Below the pieces are notes generated by a model. That model searched no databases. It saw only the letters and a list, made by a program, of their open reading frames with translations, and was not told where the DNA came from. A DNA stretch of 64,000 nt from positions 62,001-126,000 of the forward strand of contig NZ_JARESE010000020.1 in NCBI RefSeq assembly GCF_029076845.1, given 5' to 3'. Position 1 is the stretch's first letter. Each line of letters begins with the position of its first letter. Shown one piece after another: positions 46,096 through 54,188 of the stretch. This stretch comes from Novosphingobium album (ex Liu et al. 2023) (GTDB lineage Bacteria > Pseudomonadota > Alphaproteobacteria > Sphingomonadales > Sphingomonadaceae). A program made the translations under genes and the position numbers.

Positions 46096-47976
46096 TCAGG
46101 CGGCGCCGCTCATCCGCTGCAAGGTGGCGAGCGCGGCGCGCAGGGCGCGTTCGGTCTCGCGCGCGTCGCCCGGCGAAACCGGCTGGCCGGCGGTTTCGGG
46201 CGCATCGACCGGGCGATCATTGGCCTGCGGCGCGGCATCGGGGCGCGCGAAAGGCGCGGGATGGGCCGCGTCCTCGGCGGAACTGGCCGCCGGCTGGGCG
46301 TCATCCTCCCCGGCGGGATCGGCGCCGGGCACGAACTGCTGGCGGCTCGCGGAGCCGCGCGAGAGATCGAGCAGCGAGGAATAGCCTTCCTCCAGCACGC
46401 GGTTTTCGTCTTCCAGACTGTCCTCGTCCAGCCCGTTCGCCAACGCCGAAGGCAAGGCGATATGGCGCGGCGGCACGAAGCCGGGCAGCGCATCGGCCTC
46501 GTCATCGATCGGATCGAGCGCGACCGGGCGCAGCGCGGCCGGCACGGGCGATGCCACGATGTCGTCGTGATCCTCGGGCGCGATATCCTCGGGCGCGGGC
46601 GCTTGGGCAGCGACGGGTTCGGCGACGATGGCATCGGGCTCGCCGATCCCGTCCGCTGCGTCGCCGACGGCCACGGGCCCATCCACCAGCGCATCGACCG
46701 TCACCGCTTCCACGGCGGCGGCCTGCGCGGCGCGCGCTTCGGCCAGTTCGCACATCCGCGCGCGGCGGCGTTCGAGCGACAGCGCGAGGCGTTCGAGCAG
46801 TTCGACATGCGACAGTTCGCTCAGATCGACACCGGCGATACGCTCGGCGGCGGTGCGCTCGCGCGGCGGCGTCTCGCGGCCCTCGCCGACGGCGGCCGGG
46901 CGCGCCTCATGGGTGGCGGCGGTCGCCGGGAACAGCGGCGCGGCCGGGCCGGCGACGGCGAGGCCGCTGGCGTCATCCTCGTCCTCTTCCCACCCGCTCT
47001 CGCCCAGGCGCGGCAGCAGGGTGAAGCCGGGCGCGGGCGCGCTGGACCGCGCGGCGATCTCGCGCGAATAGGCGGCGAACAGCCGGTTGTTGAGCGGAGC
47101 GGTGCTTTCCCCGGTGTCGTCGGCGATGGCGGCGGCGGGCGCGGCATCACCCTCGCCCGTCACGGGGCCAGCCGCGCGCGGCGAGGCGAACGGCGGCGAG
47201 AGCGCGCCATCGGTCGCTTCATCGCGCAACTCGTCGTCGTCCAGCGGCAGGAAGACCTGGGCATCCTCGGGCCTCGGCTCGAAACGCCGCGCCACGCCGA
47301 ACGGCACAGGCTCGCCCGGCTCCGCCCAGACGGCTTCCCCGCTTGCATCATCGACTTCCACCGACTCCGGCGGCTCGGCGAAGGGATTGCCGGTATCGAA
47401 CGGATCGGCCGCGACGGCGGCGGCGTCATCCGCGACCACCGCAGGCGTGGGGGCTTGCTCGAATCCATCGAGATCGAATTCGGCCACGTGGAGAATCTGC
47501 GGGGAACCGGGCAAAGGCGCGCGATCGTCAAGATCGTCGAGCAAGCCCGCCTTGTCGTCGATCGCCAGCGCGCGCCGGCGGCCGTGGACGGCGGGTTCCG
47601 CCTCCGGGGCGGGCGCGAGGCGCGAGGAGAGATCGTCCGGCACCTCGCGCGCGGGGGCGGCACTCCGGCGGCGCTCATGCGGCTGCGCGGCGGGGCGGGC
47701 GATCCGGCGTGCGAGCACGGCGCCGATCAGCGCGCCAAGGCCGGCCATGGCCACTGCCATCAGGATGCGGAACGTGCCGCCCAGCGGCGGCGCGGCCATC
47801 GGGATCACCCGATCGATGCCGAGCGTCAGGACGATGCGTTCGATCGCCACGGGGCGGATCATCATGCTGCCCAGCCCGAACAGCGCGCCGAACCACAGCG
47901 CGACGATGACCGGGAACAGCGGATGCCGGCTGATCGGTTGCTTCGCTGCCGATTTCCTGCGGTTTTGCTCGGCCAA
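46096..47976 (-). CDS. Membrane-anchored, acidic, disordered protein of unknown function
   Basis: 626 residues. Two hydrophobic helices near the N-terminus (about 22-42 and 68-90) are followed by an RRIARP stop-transfer cluster. The rest (about 95-626) is long, acidic and Ala/Pro/Asp-rich with no clear fold, so it is probably disordered in the cytoplasm. Short ordered-looking islands are SELSHVELLERLALSLERRRARM (about 410-432, partly quoted) and ENRVLEEGYSSLLDLSRG near 550, possible helical binding motifs. No enzymatic motif is seen. It lies 42 bases downstream of the exosortase-A-type glycosyltransferase on the same strand, so a link to envelope assembly is possible. Confidence 0.75.
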   Translation of the reverse strand: MAEQNRRKSAAKQPISRHPLFPVIVALWFGALFGLGSMMIRPVAIERIVLTLGIDRVIPMAAPPLGGTFRILMAVAMAGLGALIGAVLARRIARPAAQPHERRRSAAPAREVPDDLSSRLAPAPEAEPAVHGRRRALAIDDKAGLLDDLDDRAPLPGSPQILHVAEFDLDGFEQAPTPAVVADDAAAVAADPFDTGNPFAEPPESVEVDDASGEAVWAEPGEPVPFGVARRFEPRPEDAQVFLPLDDDELRDEATDGALSPPFASPRAAGPVTGEGDAAPAAAIADDTGESTAPLNNRLFAAYSREIAARSSAPAPGFTLLPRLGESGWEEDEDDASGLAVAGPAAPLFPATAATHEARPAAVGEGRETPPRERTAAERIAGVDLSELSHVELLERLALSLERRRARMCELAEARAAQAAAVEAVTVDALVDGPVAVGDAADGIGEPDAIVAEPVAAQAPAPEDIAPEDHDDIVASPVPAALRPVALDPIDDEADALPGFVPPRHIALPSALANGLDEDSLEDENRVLEEGYSSLLDLSRGSASRQQFVPGADPAGEDDAQPAASSAEDAAHPAPFARPDAAPQANDRPVDAPETAGQPVSPGDARETERALRAALATLQRMSGAA

Positions 47977-48018
47977 GATCTTTCACCCCGTCTGCGGATG
48001 GCGGGTCGGCCGGTCAGC

Positions 48019-49260
48019 TTACGCGGCGGCTCCCACCTCAATGCGAGCCCCGGGCACTAACAGGCTTTGGTAAACGCCGAGATAACGCCGCGCGTTGACC
48101 GCCCAGTCATGGCTTGTCTCGACATGGTGGCGCCCGGCTGCGCGCCAGTCCGCCCAATGCTCGCGATGCGCCAGCAGCGAGGCGAGCGCGCCGGCGCAAG
48201 CCTCGGCACTGTCCGGCGCGAACAGCTTGCCGGTCACGCCGTCGGTCATGAGCTCGCGGTGCCCGCCGACATCGGAAGCGGCGACCAGCTTGCCTTGCGC
48301 CATGGCTTCCAGCGGCTTGAGCGGCGTGACCAGATCGGTCAGCCGGCTTTTCTTGCGCGGATAGGCCATGATATCGGCCAGCGCGTAATAGCGATCGACC
48401 TCATGGTGCGGCACCCGCCCGATGAAGCGGATCGCGGAAGCCGCCGGCGAGCGGGCGGCCTGTTCGCGCAACGCCGCCTCGCAAGGCCCGCCGCCCACCA
48501 GCAGCAGCCGCGCGTTCGGGTGATAGCGCACCAGCAGTTCCATCGCCGCGATCAGGATGTCGATGCCTTCATAGTCATAGAAGCTGCCGATGAAGCCGAT
48601 CACCGGGCAAGCCGCGCCATCCGCCTCGAAGCCCAGCTCGCGCGCGAGCGCGCCGTCGCGCGGCAGCGGCTGGCCGAACAGTGCCAGATCCACCCCGTTG
48701 GGCATCACGGTGATCCGCGCCGGAGCGTTGCCGCGCGCGATCAGATCGGCGCGCAGCCCCTCGCAGATCGTCACCACCGCGTCGGCCTGGGCGACGACGT
48801 GGCTTTCGAGCTGCCGCGTCAGCCGGTATTTGAGCGAGCTGTCGCGGCTGGTGCCGTTGCCGACGGCGGCGTCTTCCCAGAAGGCGCGGATCTCATAGAC
48901 CATGGGCAGCCCGCGCCGCCGCGCCACGCGCAGCGCCGCCTGGCCGCACAGCGCCGGCGAATGGGCGTGCAGGATATCGGGGCGCCAATCGGCAACCAGA
49001 TCGTCGATCGCCTGCGCCATCCGGCCGATCTCGCGCCATTCGCGCAGCCCCGCCACGCCCGTGGCCCGGCCGGTGGTGCGATGGAACAGCAAGCCGTCGG
49101 CTTCCTCCACCGGCGGCCCATCCTGGGTGTGGCGCGGCCCGGTAAGCCCGCGCACTTCAAGGCCCAGCGCGGTCTGCGCTTTCATGATCGCGCGCGTGCG
49201 GAAGGTGTAGCCGCTGTGCATCGGCAGCGAGTGATCAAGGATGTGGAGTATGCGCGTCAT
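48019..49260 (-). CDS. Exosortase A-associated glycosyltransferase (GT4)
   Basis: 413 residues. The GT-B fold is clear: an N-terminal RILHILDHSLPMHSGYTFR, a central VITICEGLRADL-type helix and the C-terminal donor half with PNGVDLALF, GFIGSFYDYEGIDILIAAM and the E(x)7E-like region PLKPLEAMAQGKLVAASDVGGHRE. The HSGYTFRTRAI beginning is characteristic of glycosyltransferases of PEP-CTERM/exosortase-A loci. It probably adds sugar to the exopolysaccharide or glycoprotein of that system. It is divergent from the small membrane protein and O-ligase genes on the plus strand. Confidence 0.9.
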   Translation of the reverse strand: MTRILHILDHSLPMHSGYTFRTRAIMKAQTALGLEVRGLTGPRHTQDGPPVEEADGLLFHRTTGRATGVAGLREWREIGRMAQAIDDLVADWRPDILHAHSPALCGQAALRVARRRGLPMVYEIRAFWEDAAVGNGTSRDSSLKYRLTRQLESHVVAQADAVVTICEGLRADLIARGNAPARITVMPNGVDLALFGQPLPRDGALARELGFEADGAACPVIGFIGSFYDYEGIDILIAAMELLVRYHPNARLLLVGGGPCEAALREQAARSPAASAIRFIGRVPHHEVDRYYALADIMAYPRKKSRLTDLVTPLKPLEAMAQGKLVAASDVGGHRELMTDGVTGKLFAPDSAEACAGALASLLAHREHWADWRAAGRHHVETSHDWAVNARRYLGVYQSLLVPGARIEVGAAA

Positions 49261-49313
49261 GGGCGGATTCCTTAGCCCGGCAAGGCTTAACGCGCCGTCA
49301 ACTCGCGGCGCCT

Positions 49314-49514
49314 ATGACAAGGCCCGTGCTCGACTATTTCGCCCTTGCCCTGTCGCATGGCCTGCTGGCGCTCGCCTGCTGGCGCCTGCTGTGGCGCGAC
49401 GATCTGGATCAGGAACCGGGGCGCGAGCAGCGCGAGCAGGAAGCGGGGCGCGATCGGCAGCCGGCGGCGGGCCAGCGGCCGGGCTTGCGGCAGGAGCCCG
49501 GCGGCGATGCTTGA
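49314..49514 (+). CDS. Possible small membrane protein before the O-ligase gene
   Basis: 66 residues from the ATG at 49314. Residues 6-27 form one hydrophobic helix (LDYFALALSHGLLALACWRLLW), then an acidic, Gln/Arg-rich tail. It ends eight bases inside the start of the O-ligase gene, a coupling-like overlap, and begins 54 bases from the divergent glycosyltransferase start. No ribosome site is evident, and low-complexity tails like this can arise by chance in GC-rich DNA. I keep it because the helix and the gene packing look deliberate. Confidence 0.5.
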   Translation: MTRPVLDYFALALSHGLLALACWRLLWRDDLDQEPGREQREQEAGRDRQPAAGQRPGLRQEPGGDA

Positions 49515-50877
49515 TCTCGCGCTGGCCGGCTTCTTCGCCCTGCTGCTGGCGATGGGCCTGAAGCGGCCGTTCATCTGGATTCTGTGCTACCTCTACGTCG
49601 ATATCCTGTCGCCGCAGATCATTTCCTATCGCATCCTGGCCGCGCTGCCGGTCTCGCAGATCGCCTTCCTCGCCGCGTTCGGCGGCTGGCTGCTGTTCGA
49701 TCGCAAGGAAGGCACGCGCTTCACCTGGCGGCAGGGGCTGATGGCGGCCTTGCTCGCCTATTGCGCCTATACCACGCTGACCGCCACTTTCGCGGCCGAG
49801 GCGGCGGAGAAATGGGCCTGGGTTTGGAAAGCGATGGTCTTCGCGATCTTCCTGCCGCTGACCCTGCGCACCCGCCTCAGGATCGAGGCGGTCGCGCTGG
49901 TCATGGTGCTGACGGCCAGCGCGCTGATCATCGACGGCGGCATCAAGACCGCGCTGGGCGGCAGCGGCTATGGCACGCTGCGCTTCTTCGTCGAGAACAA
50001 CACCGGGCTTTACGAAGGCTCGATCATTTCGTGCATCGCCATCGCGATCATCCCGATCATCCTGTGGTTCTGCAAGCACGGCACGATCTATCCGCCGGAC
50101 TGGCGGGTGTGGACCTTTTCCGCCGCGCTCATCTTCGCCTGCGCGCTGATCCCGGTGGGAACGCAGGCGCGCACCGGGCTGATCTGCCTGGGGCTTGTCT
50201 GCGCGCTCTATCTGCGCACGGCCAAGCACCGCGTCCTGATCCTGATCGGCATGGCGGCCGCCCTCGCGCTGGCCATGCCGTTCCTGCCGCAAAGCTTCAC
50301 CGCGCGGATGAGCACGATCGAGAACCACCAGGGCGACGAATCCGCCGGCACCCGCCTTGCCGTGTGGAAATGGACACTGGGCTATGTGAAGGATCATCCG
50401 TTCGGCGGCGGCTTCGAGATCTATCTGGGCAACAAGCTGCGCTTCGAGACGGTGGACAGCCAGACCGCCGGCAGCACCACGCTGGTCGAAACCAAGGTGG
50501 TGGAGGATGCCGGCCGCGCGTTCCATTCCAGCTATTTCGAAATGCTGGGCGAACAGGGTATTCCCGGCTTCGCGATGTGGGTGCTGCTGCAGGTTTCCGG
50601 GCTGTGGCAGATGGAGCTGATCCGGCGGCGCTACAAAGCGCGCACCGGGCCCGACGAGCAATGGCAAGGGCCGCTCGCCATCGCCTTGCAGCAGGCGCAC
50701 CTGGTCTATCTGGCCGGCTCGCTGTTCGTCGGCATCGCCTTCCAGCCGTTCATCCTCATGCTGATCGGCCTGCAATGCGGCCTGTGGAGCTATCTGAAAC
50801 GCATCGAGGCGCCGGACATGCGCGTGGCGCGCCGCAAGCCGGTGGCCATGCGCCCGATGGGCACCATCGCTTCCTGA
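49507..50877 (+). CDS. Putative O-glycosylation ligase, exosortase A system-associated (Wzy_C/O-antigen ligase fold)
   Basis: 456 residues from the ATG at 49507; the in-frame extension to 49345 is Arg/Cys-rich and implausible. It has about ten to twelve membrane helices and one large periplasmic loop (about 270-375) with RLAVWKWTLGYVKDHPFGGGFEIYLGN and FHSSYFEMLGEQGIPGF, the Wzy_C signature. This subfamily is found with exosortase A (PEP-CTERM) loci and probably attaches glycans to proteins or polymer chains in the periplasm. No exosortase or PEP-CTERM protein is visible in the window. Confidence 0.9.
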   Translation: MLDLALAGFFALLLAMGLKRPFIWILCYLYVDILSPQIISYRILAALPVSQIAFLAAFGGWLLFDRKEGTRFTWRQGLMAALLAYCAYTTLTATFAAEAAEKWAWVWKAMVFAIFLPLTLRTRLRIEAVALVMVLTASALIIDGGIKTALGGSGYGTLRFFVENNTGLYEGSIISCIAIAIIPIILWFCKHGTIYPPDWRVWTFSAALIFACALIPVGTQARTGLICLGLVCALYLRTAKHRVLILIGMAAALALAMPFLPQSFTARMSTIENHQGDESAGTRLAVWKWTLGYVKDHPFGGGFEIYLGNKLRFETVDSQTAGSTTLVETKVVEDAGRAFHSSYFEMLGEQGIPGFAMWVLLQVSGLWQMELIRRRYKARTGPDEQWQGPLAIALQQAHLVYLAGSLFVGIAFQPFILMLIGLQCGLWSYLKRIEAPDMRVARRKPVAMRPMGTIAS

Positions 50878-50997
50878 GAGGCTGTTGGGAAACCCGCGGA
50901 AGAGCGCATTTCTTGGCGCCGATACGCCCATCATTGCCTCTCCCCGCGCCTTGCCCCATCTACAGGGACAGGAACGGCCATAACGGGAGACAAGAGG

Positions 50998-52173
50998 ATG
51001 CGGGATGCCGTGATCGTCGCCGCCGCGCGCACACCGATCGGTCGCGCCTACAAGGGCGCCTTCAATGCCACGCCGGCCCCCACCCTGGGCGCCTTCGCGA
51101 TCACCGCCGCGCTGGAACGCGCCGGGATCGAAGGGGGCGAGGTGGACGACGTGGTCTGGGGCTGCGCGCTCCAGCAGGGCGGGCAGGCGCTCAACATTGG
51201 CCGGCTCGCGGCCTTGCGCGCCGGGCTGCCGGTGACGGTGCCGGCCATGACCATCGACCGGCAATGCTCGTCTGGCCTGATGGCCATCGCCGCCGCCTCT
51301 CACCAGGTCGTGCGCGACCGGATGGACGTGGTGATCGCCGGCGGGCAGGAATCGATCAGCACGGTGCAGACCCCCGCGTTCCGCATGGAATTCGATCCCG
51401 CGCTGATCGCGCTGCACAATGCCGCCTACATGCCGATGCTGCAGACTGCCGAAGTGGTCGCCCGCCGCTATGGCATCGCGCGCGAGGCGCAGGATGCCTA
51501 TGCGCTCGGCTCGCAGCAGCGCACCGCCGCCGCGCAGGCGCAAGGCCGCTTCGCTGCCGAGATCGTGCCCGTCACCACGACGATGAAAGTCACCGACAAG
51601 GCCAGCGGCGAGACCAGCGAGCGCGAAGTCACGATCGCAAAGGACGAAGGCAACCGGCCCGACACCACGCTCGAAGGCCTGCACGCGCTCCCCCCGGTGG
51701 TTCCGGGCGGCAGCGTCACCGCCGGCAACGCCAGCCAGCTTTCCGACGGCTCGGCCGCGGTGGTGGTGATGGAAGCCGCGCTTGCGGCCCGCAAGGGGCT
51801 GGCCCCGCTGGGCCGCTTCGTCGGCATGGCGGTCGCCGGCACCGAACCCGACGAGATGGGCATCGGCCCGGTCTTCGCCATCCCCAGGCTGCTCGATCGG
51901 TTCGGCGTGGCCATGGACGATATCGGCCTGTGGGAGCTGAACGAGGCTTTCGCCGTGCAAGTGGCCTATTGCCGTGATCGGCTGGGCATTCCCGAGGACC
52001 GGCTCAATGTCGATGGCGGCGCCATCGCCATCGGCCATCCCTATGGCATGACCGGCGCGCGCTGCGCCATGCACGCGCTGATCGAGGGCAAGCGGCGCGG
52101 CGCGCGCCACGTCGTCGTCACCATGTGCATCGGCGGCGGCATGGGCGCGGCCGGGCTGTTCGAAGTGCTCTGA
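50998..52173 (+). CDS. Acetyl-CoA acyltransferase (thiolase)
   Basis: 391 residues. Thiolases cleave 3-ketoacyl-CoA (fatty acid oxidation) or condense two acetyl-CoA. The three catalytic positions are present: Cys90 (IDRQCSSGL), His347 ([12 protein letters not shown]) and Cys377 ([11 protein letters not shown]). An NEAFAVQ segment supports a FadA-like enzyme. The degradative or biosynthetic direction cannot be told by eye. It starts 120 bases after the O-ligase and ends five bases before the DUF4126 gene. Confidence 0.93.
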   Translation: MRDAVIVAAARTPIGRAYKGAFNATPAPTLGAFAITAALERAGIEGGEVDDVVWGCALQQGGQALNIGRLAALRAGLPVTVPAMTIDRQCSSGLMAIAAASHQVVRDRMDVVIAGGQESISTVQTPAFRMEFDPALIALHNAAYMPMLQTAEVVARRYGIAREAQDAYALGSQQRTAAAQAQGRFAAEIVPVTTTMKVTDKASGETSEREVTIAKDEGNRPDTTLEGLHALPPVVPGGSVTAGNASQLSDGSAAVVVMEAALAARKGLAPLGRFVGMAVAGTEPDEMGIGPVFAIPRLLDRFGVAMDDIGLWELNEAFAVQVAYCRDRLGIPEDRLNVDGGAIAIGHPYGMTGARCAMHALIEGKRRGARHVVVTMCIGGGMGAAGLFEVL

Positions 52174-52178
52174 CGCCA

Positions 52179-52778
52179 GTGGGCCACCCGCTCGGCATCG
52201 TCGAGATCCTGGGCCTTGCCGCCAGCCTCAGCCTGCTGTCGGGCTGGCGGCTTTACCTGTGCGTCTTCGCCACGGGGATCGCCATGCGCCTGGGGGTGCT
52301 GCCGCTGCCCGAGCATCTGGCCGCGCTGGACGTGCTGGCCAATCCCTGGGTGATCGGCGTGGCTGCCTTCGCCGCGCTATGCGAGCTGCTGGCCGACAAG
52401 ATCGCCATCGTCGATACGATCTGGGACGGGGTGCACACCGTGATCCGCCCGCTGGGCGGCGCGCTGCTGACGCTGGCCATCGTCGATCCGTCCGACCCGG
52501 CGACGCAGACCATCGCCTTCCTGCTGGGCGGCGGCGCCGCGCTGCTGGCGCACGGCGGCAAGGCCGGCGCCCGCGCGGTGGTGAACACCAGCCCCGAACC
52601 GTTCAGCAACCTGGCCGTCTCCACCGTGGAAGACCTGTTCACCGGCGGCCTGCTGGTGCTTGCCTATGCCTATCCGCTGGCCGCCGCCGGCGTGGCGCTG
52701 GTCCTGCTGGCGCTGGCGATCGGGCTGCTGCTGGCCGCGCGCAAATGGCTGCGGCGCCTTGCCGGCCGGCAACCATAA
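52179..52778 (+). CDS. DUF4126 membrane protein
   Basis: 199 residues from a GTG at 52179, five bases after the thiolase stop; a start at 52125 inside the thiolase gene would add an Arg-rich leader. Five to six hydrophobic helices are seen (about 8-30, 45-70, 85-115, 120-140 and 155-190). The segments GWRLYLCVFATGIAMRLGVLPLPE (in parts) and NPWVIGVAAFAALCELLADKI match the DUF4126 family, whose function is unknown. Probably co-transcribed with the thiolase gene. Confidence 0.85.
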   Translation: MGHPLGIVEILGLAASLSLLSGWRLYLCVFATGIAMRLGVLPLPEHLAALDVLANPWVIGVAAFAALCELLADKIAIVDTIWDGVHTVIRPLGGALLTLAIVDPSDPATQTIAFLLGGGAALLAHGGKAGARAVVNTSPEPFSNLAVSTVEDLFTGGLLVLAYAYPLAAAGVALVLLALAIGLLLAARKWLRRLAGRQP

Positions 52779-52782
52779 ACGC

Positions 52783-52805
52783 GATAACTCCATTGTGGAA
52801 TTATC
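52783..52805 (+). terminator. AT-containing stem-loop between the DUF4126 gene and ctrA
   Basis: GATAACTCCA (52783-52792) and TGGAATTATC (52796-52805) pair over ten positions with one mismatch and a three-base loop. It begins five bases after the DUF4126 stop. It may end that transcript or act as an operator of ctrA. No T run follows on the plus strand. Confidence 0.45.
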
Positions 52806-52808
52806 CGC

Positions 52809-52938
52809 GAATCAGGCACCTGCGAAGCTTTACACAAAATTAACCTTTAAGTTTCATAAGCCATATGGTTAATAGGCGGCAATATCCCTGCGAGCGGGGA
52901 TGGCGTCGCCGGACTTCGGGGCAAAGGGGGAAACCCAC
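52809..52938 (+). promoter_or_regulatory. ctrA upstream region with GANTC and TTAA sites
   Basis: An AT-rich island in otherwise GC-rich DNA. It holds a GAATC (GANTC, 52809-52813), TTAA at 52840-52843, 52847-52850 and 52869-52872, and AGGGGG before the start codon. In Caulobacter the ctrA promoter region has a GANTC methylation site and TTAA-type CtrA sites for autoregulation. The exact TTAA-N7-TTAA form is not present here, so CtrA binding is only suggested. Confidence 0.5.
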
Positions 52939-53634
52939 ATGCGCGTGCTGTTGATCGAGGACGAACCCACCACGGCGAGGGCTATCGAGCTCATGCTGAC
53001 GGCGGAAGGCTTCAATGTCTATTCCACGGATCTGGGCGAGGAAGGTCTCGATCTCGGCAAGCTCTATGATTACGATATCATCCTGCTCGACCTGAACCTT
53101 CCTGACATGCATGGTTACGATGTGCTCAAGAAGCTGCGCGTCGCCAAGGTGCAGACGCCGGTTCTGATCCTTTCGGGCATCTCGGAAATGGATTCCAAGG
53201 TCCGCAGCTTCGGCTTCGGGGCCGACGACTATGTGACCAAGCCGTTCCACCGCGAGGAACTGGTCGCGCGCATCCACGCCGTCGTCCGCCGTTCCAAGGG
53301 ACATTCGCAATCGGTCATCCGCACCGGCAAGCTGGTCGTCAATCTCGATGCCAAGACGGTCGAGGTCGATGGCGCGCGCGTGCACCTGACCGGCAAGGAA
53401 TACGCGATGCTGGAACTGCTCTCGCTGCGCAAGGGCACCACGCTGACCAAGGAAATGTTCCTGAACCACCTTTACGGCGGCATGGACGAGCCAGAGCTCA
53501 AGATCATCGACGTGTTCATCTGCAAGCTGCGCAAGAAGCTCAGCCACGCCTGCGGCGGCGCCAACTATATCGAGACGGTCTGGGGCCGCGGCTATGTGCT
53601 GCGCGATCCCGACGAACAGGCCGAGGCGGCCTGA
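52939..53634 (+). CDS. ctrA: Cell cycle response regulator CtrA
   Basis: 231 residues from the ATG at 52939, fixed by AGGGGG; an in-frame start at 52900 has no such support. The receiver domain (1-118) has the acidic pocket Glu7-Asp8, phospho-acceptor Asp51 (LLDLNLPD) and Lys104 (YVTKPF). The C-terminal OmpR/PhoB-type winged helix (about 125-225) ends with [15 protein letters not shown]. Sequence and length match CtrA of alphaproteobacteria, the master regulator of cell cycle, motility and envelope genes. The extreme C-terminus is AEAA, similar to the AA degron of Caulobacter CtrA recognised by ClpXP. Confidence 0.97.
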   Translation: MRVLLIEDEPTTARAIELMLTAEGFNVYSTDLGEEGLDLGKLYDYDIILLDLNLPDMHGYDVLKKLRVAKVQTPVLILSGISEMDSKVRSFGFGADDYVTKPFHREELVARIHAVVRRSKGHSQSVIRTGKLVVNLDAKTVEVDGARVHLTGKEYAMLELLSLRKGTTLTKEMFLNHLYGGMDEPELKIIDVFICKLRKKLSHACGGANYIETVWGRGYVLRDPDEQAEAA

Positions 53635-53729
53635 GGCCTTTTCGTCTGCTGCGTTAAATCCACTGACGTGGCAGCGGGTCGGTGCCGCTTCGATTCAGCC
53701 TCGCAGAATCGCCTTCCAGCTACCCGAAA

Positions 53730-53753
53730 TGGCCCGCCTGAAACGGCGGGCCA
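53730..53753. terminator. Bidirectional hairpin between ctrA and a convergent small gene
   Basis: TGGCCCGCC (53730-53738) pairs perfectly with GGCGGGCCA (53745-53753), 9 bp with a six-base loop. It sits between two converging genes, 95 bases after ctrA and 33 after the small gene. Read on the minus strand it is followed by TTT. Confidence 0.55.
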
Positions 53754-53786
53754 GGTTCGTTGCGGCCTTGGTGCGGTGCGAACCGC

Positions 53787-53984
53787 CTACTTCGCGGCCT
53801 TGCCCGACGAGCGCTTGGGCTTGCCGGGGGCGGTCTCGGCTTGCTCGCCTTCGCCCTTGGTCATGGCTTCCAGCGCGCGTTCGGGGGACTGGAACACGTC
53901 CTCGCCCTTGGCGCGCTTGCCGATCGAATAGCGGTAGATGACATAGGCCGAAGCGCCGCCGATGGCCCATCGCAGCAATTTCAT
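53787..53984 (-). CDS. Small membrane protein, possibly stress induced
   Basis: 65 residues from the ATG at 53984 with an AAGGAAA ribosome site at good spacing. A short hydrophobic helix (residues 5-19, WAIGGASAYVIYRYS) is followed by a Lys/Glu-rich polar tail ending KPKRSSGKAAK. The helix resembles the beginning of the 75-residue protein at 25336 (AVAGAAGYALYKYATR). A near-consensus EcfG promoter lies 65 bases upstream. No known domain. It is convergent with ctrA and divergent from trmB. Confidence 0.78.
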   Translation of the reverse strand: MKLLRWAIGGASAYVIYRYSIGKRAKGEDVFQSPERALEAMTKGEGEQAETAPGKPKRSSGKAAK

Positions 53985-54049
53985 GGATCGTTTCCTTTCT
54001 TGTGACGACCTCGCTGGGATCCGCTTTGGCGCGAGATGCTTTCAAATGA

Positions 54050-54075
54050 AACCCTTTCACGCCGCAAAGGGTTCC
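54050..54075 (-). promoter_or_regulatory. Possible EcfG-type promoter of the 65-residue protein
   Basis: Minus-strand GGAAC (54075-54071), 17 bases, then GGTT (54053-54050); consensus GGAAC-N16/17-CGTT, so one -10 base differs. The distance of 65 bases to the start codon is reasonable, and the gene resembles the small gene behind the perfect EcfG site. Confidence 0.4.
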
Positions 54076-54188
54076 GGCATCAACAATTACGTGATCTTGC
54101 GGAGCCTCCCTTGCCGGCCGGGCGCGGCCCGCTTCGCGCTTCTCCGCCCGGTTGACCGGCGCGCCCGCGCCTGCCATCGCGCCGCGCC

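Noticed and set aside
53621..53655. Terminator directly at the ctrA stop (GGCC repeats followed by TTTT)
   Set aside because: The possible stems are only 4-5 bp and overlap the stop codon; the 9-bp hairpin at 53730 is better.
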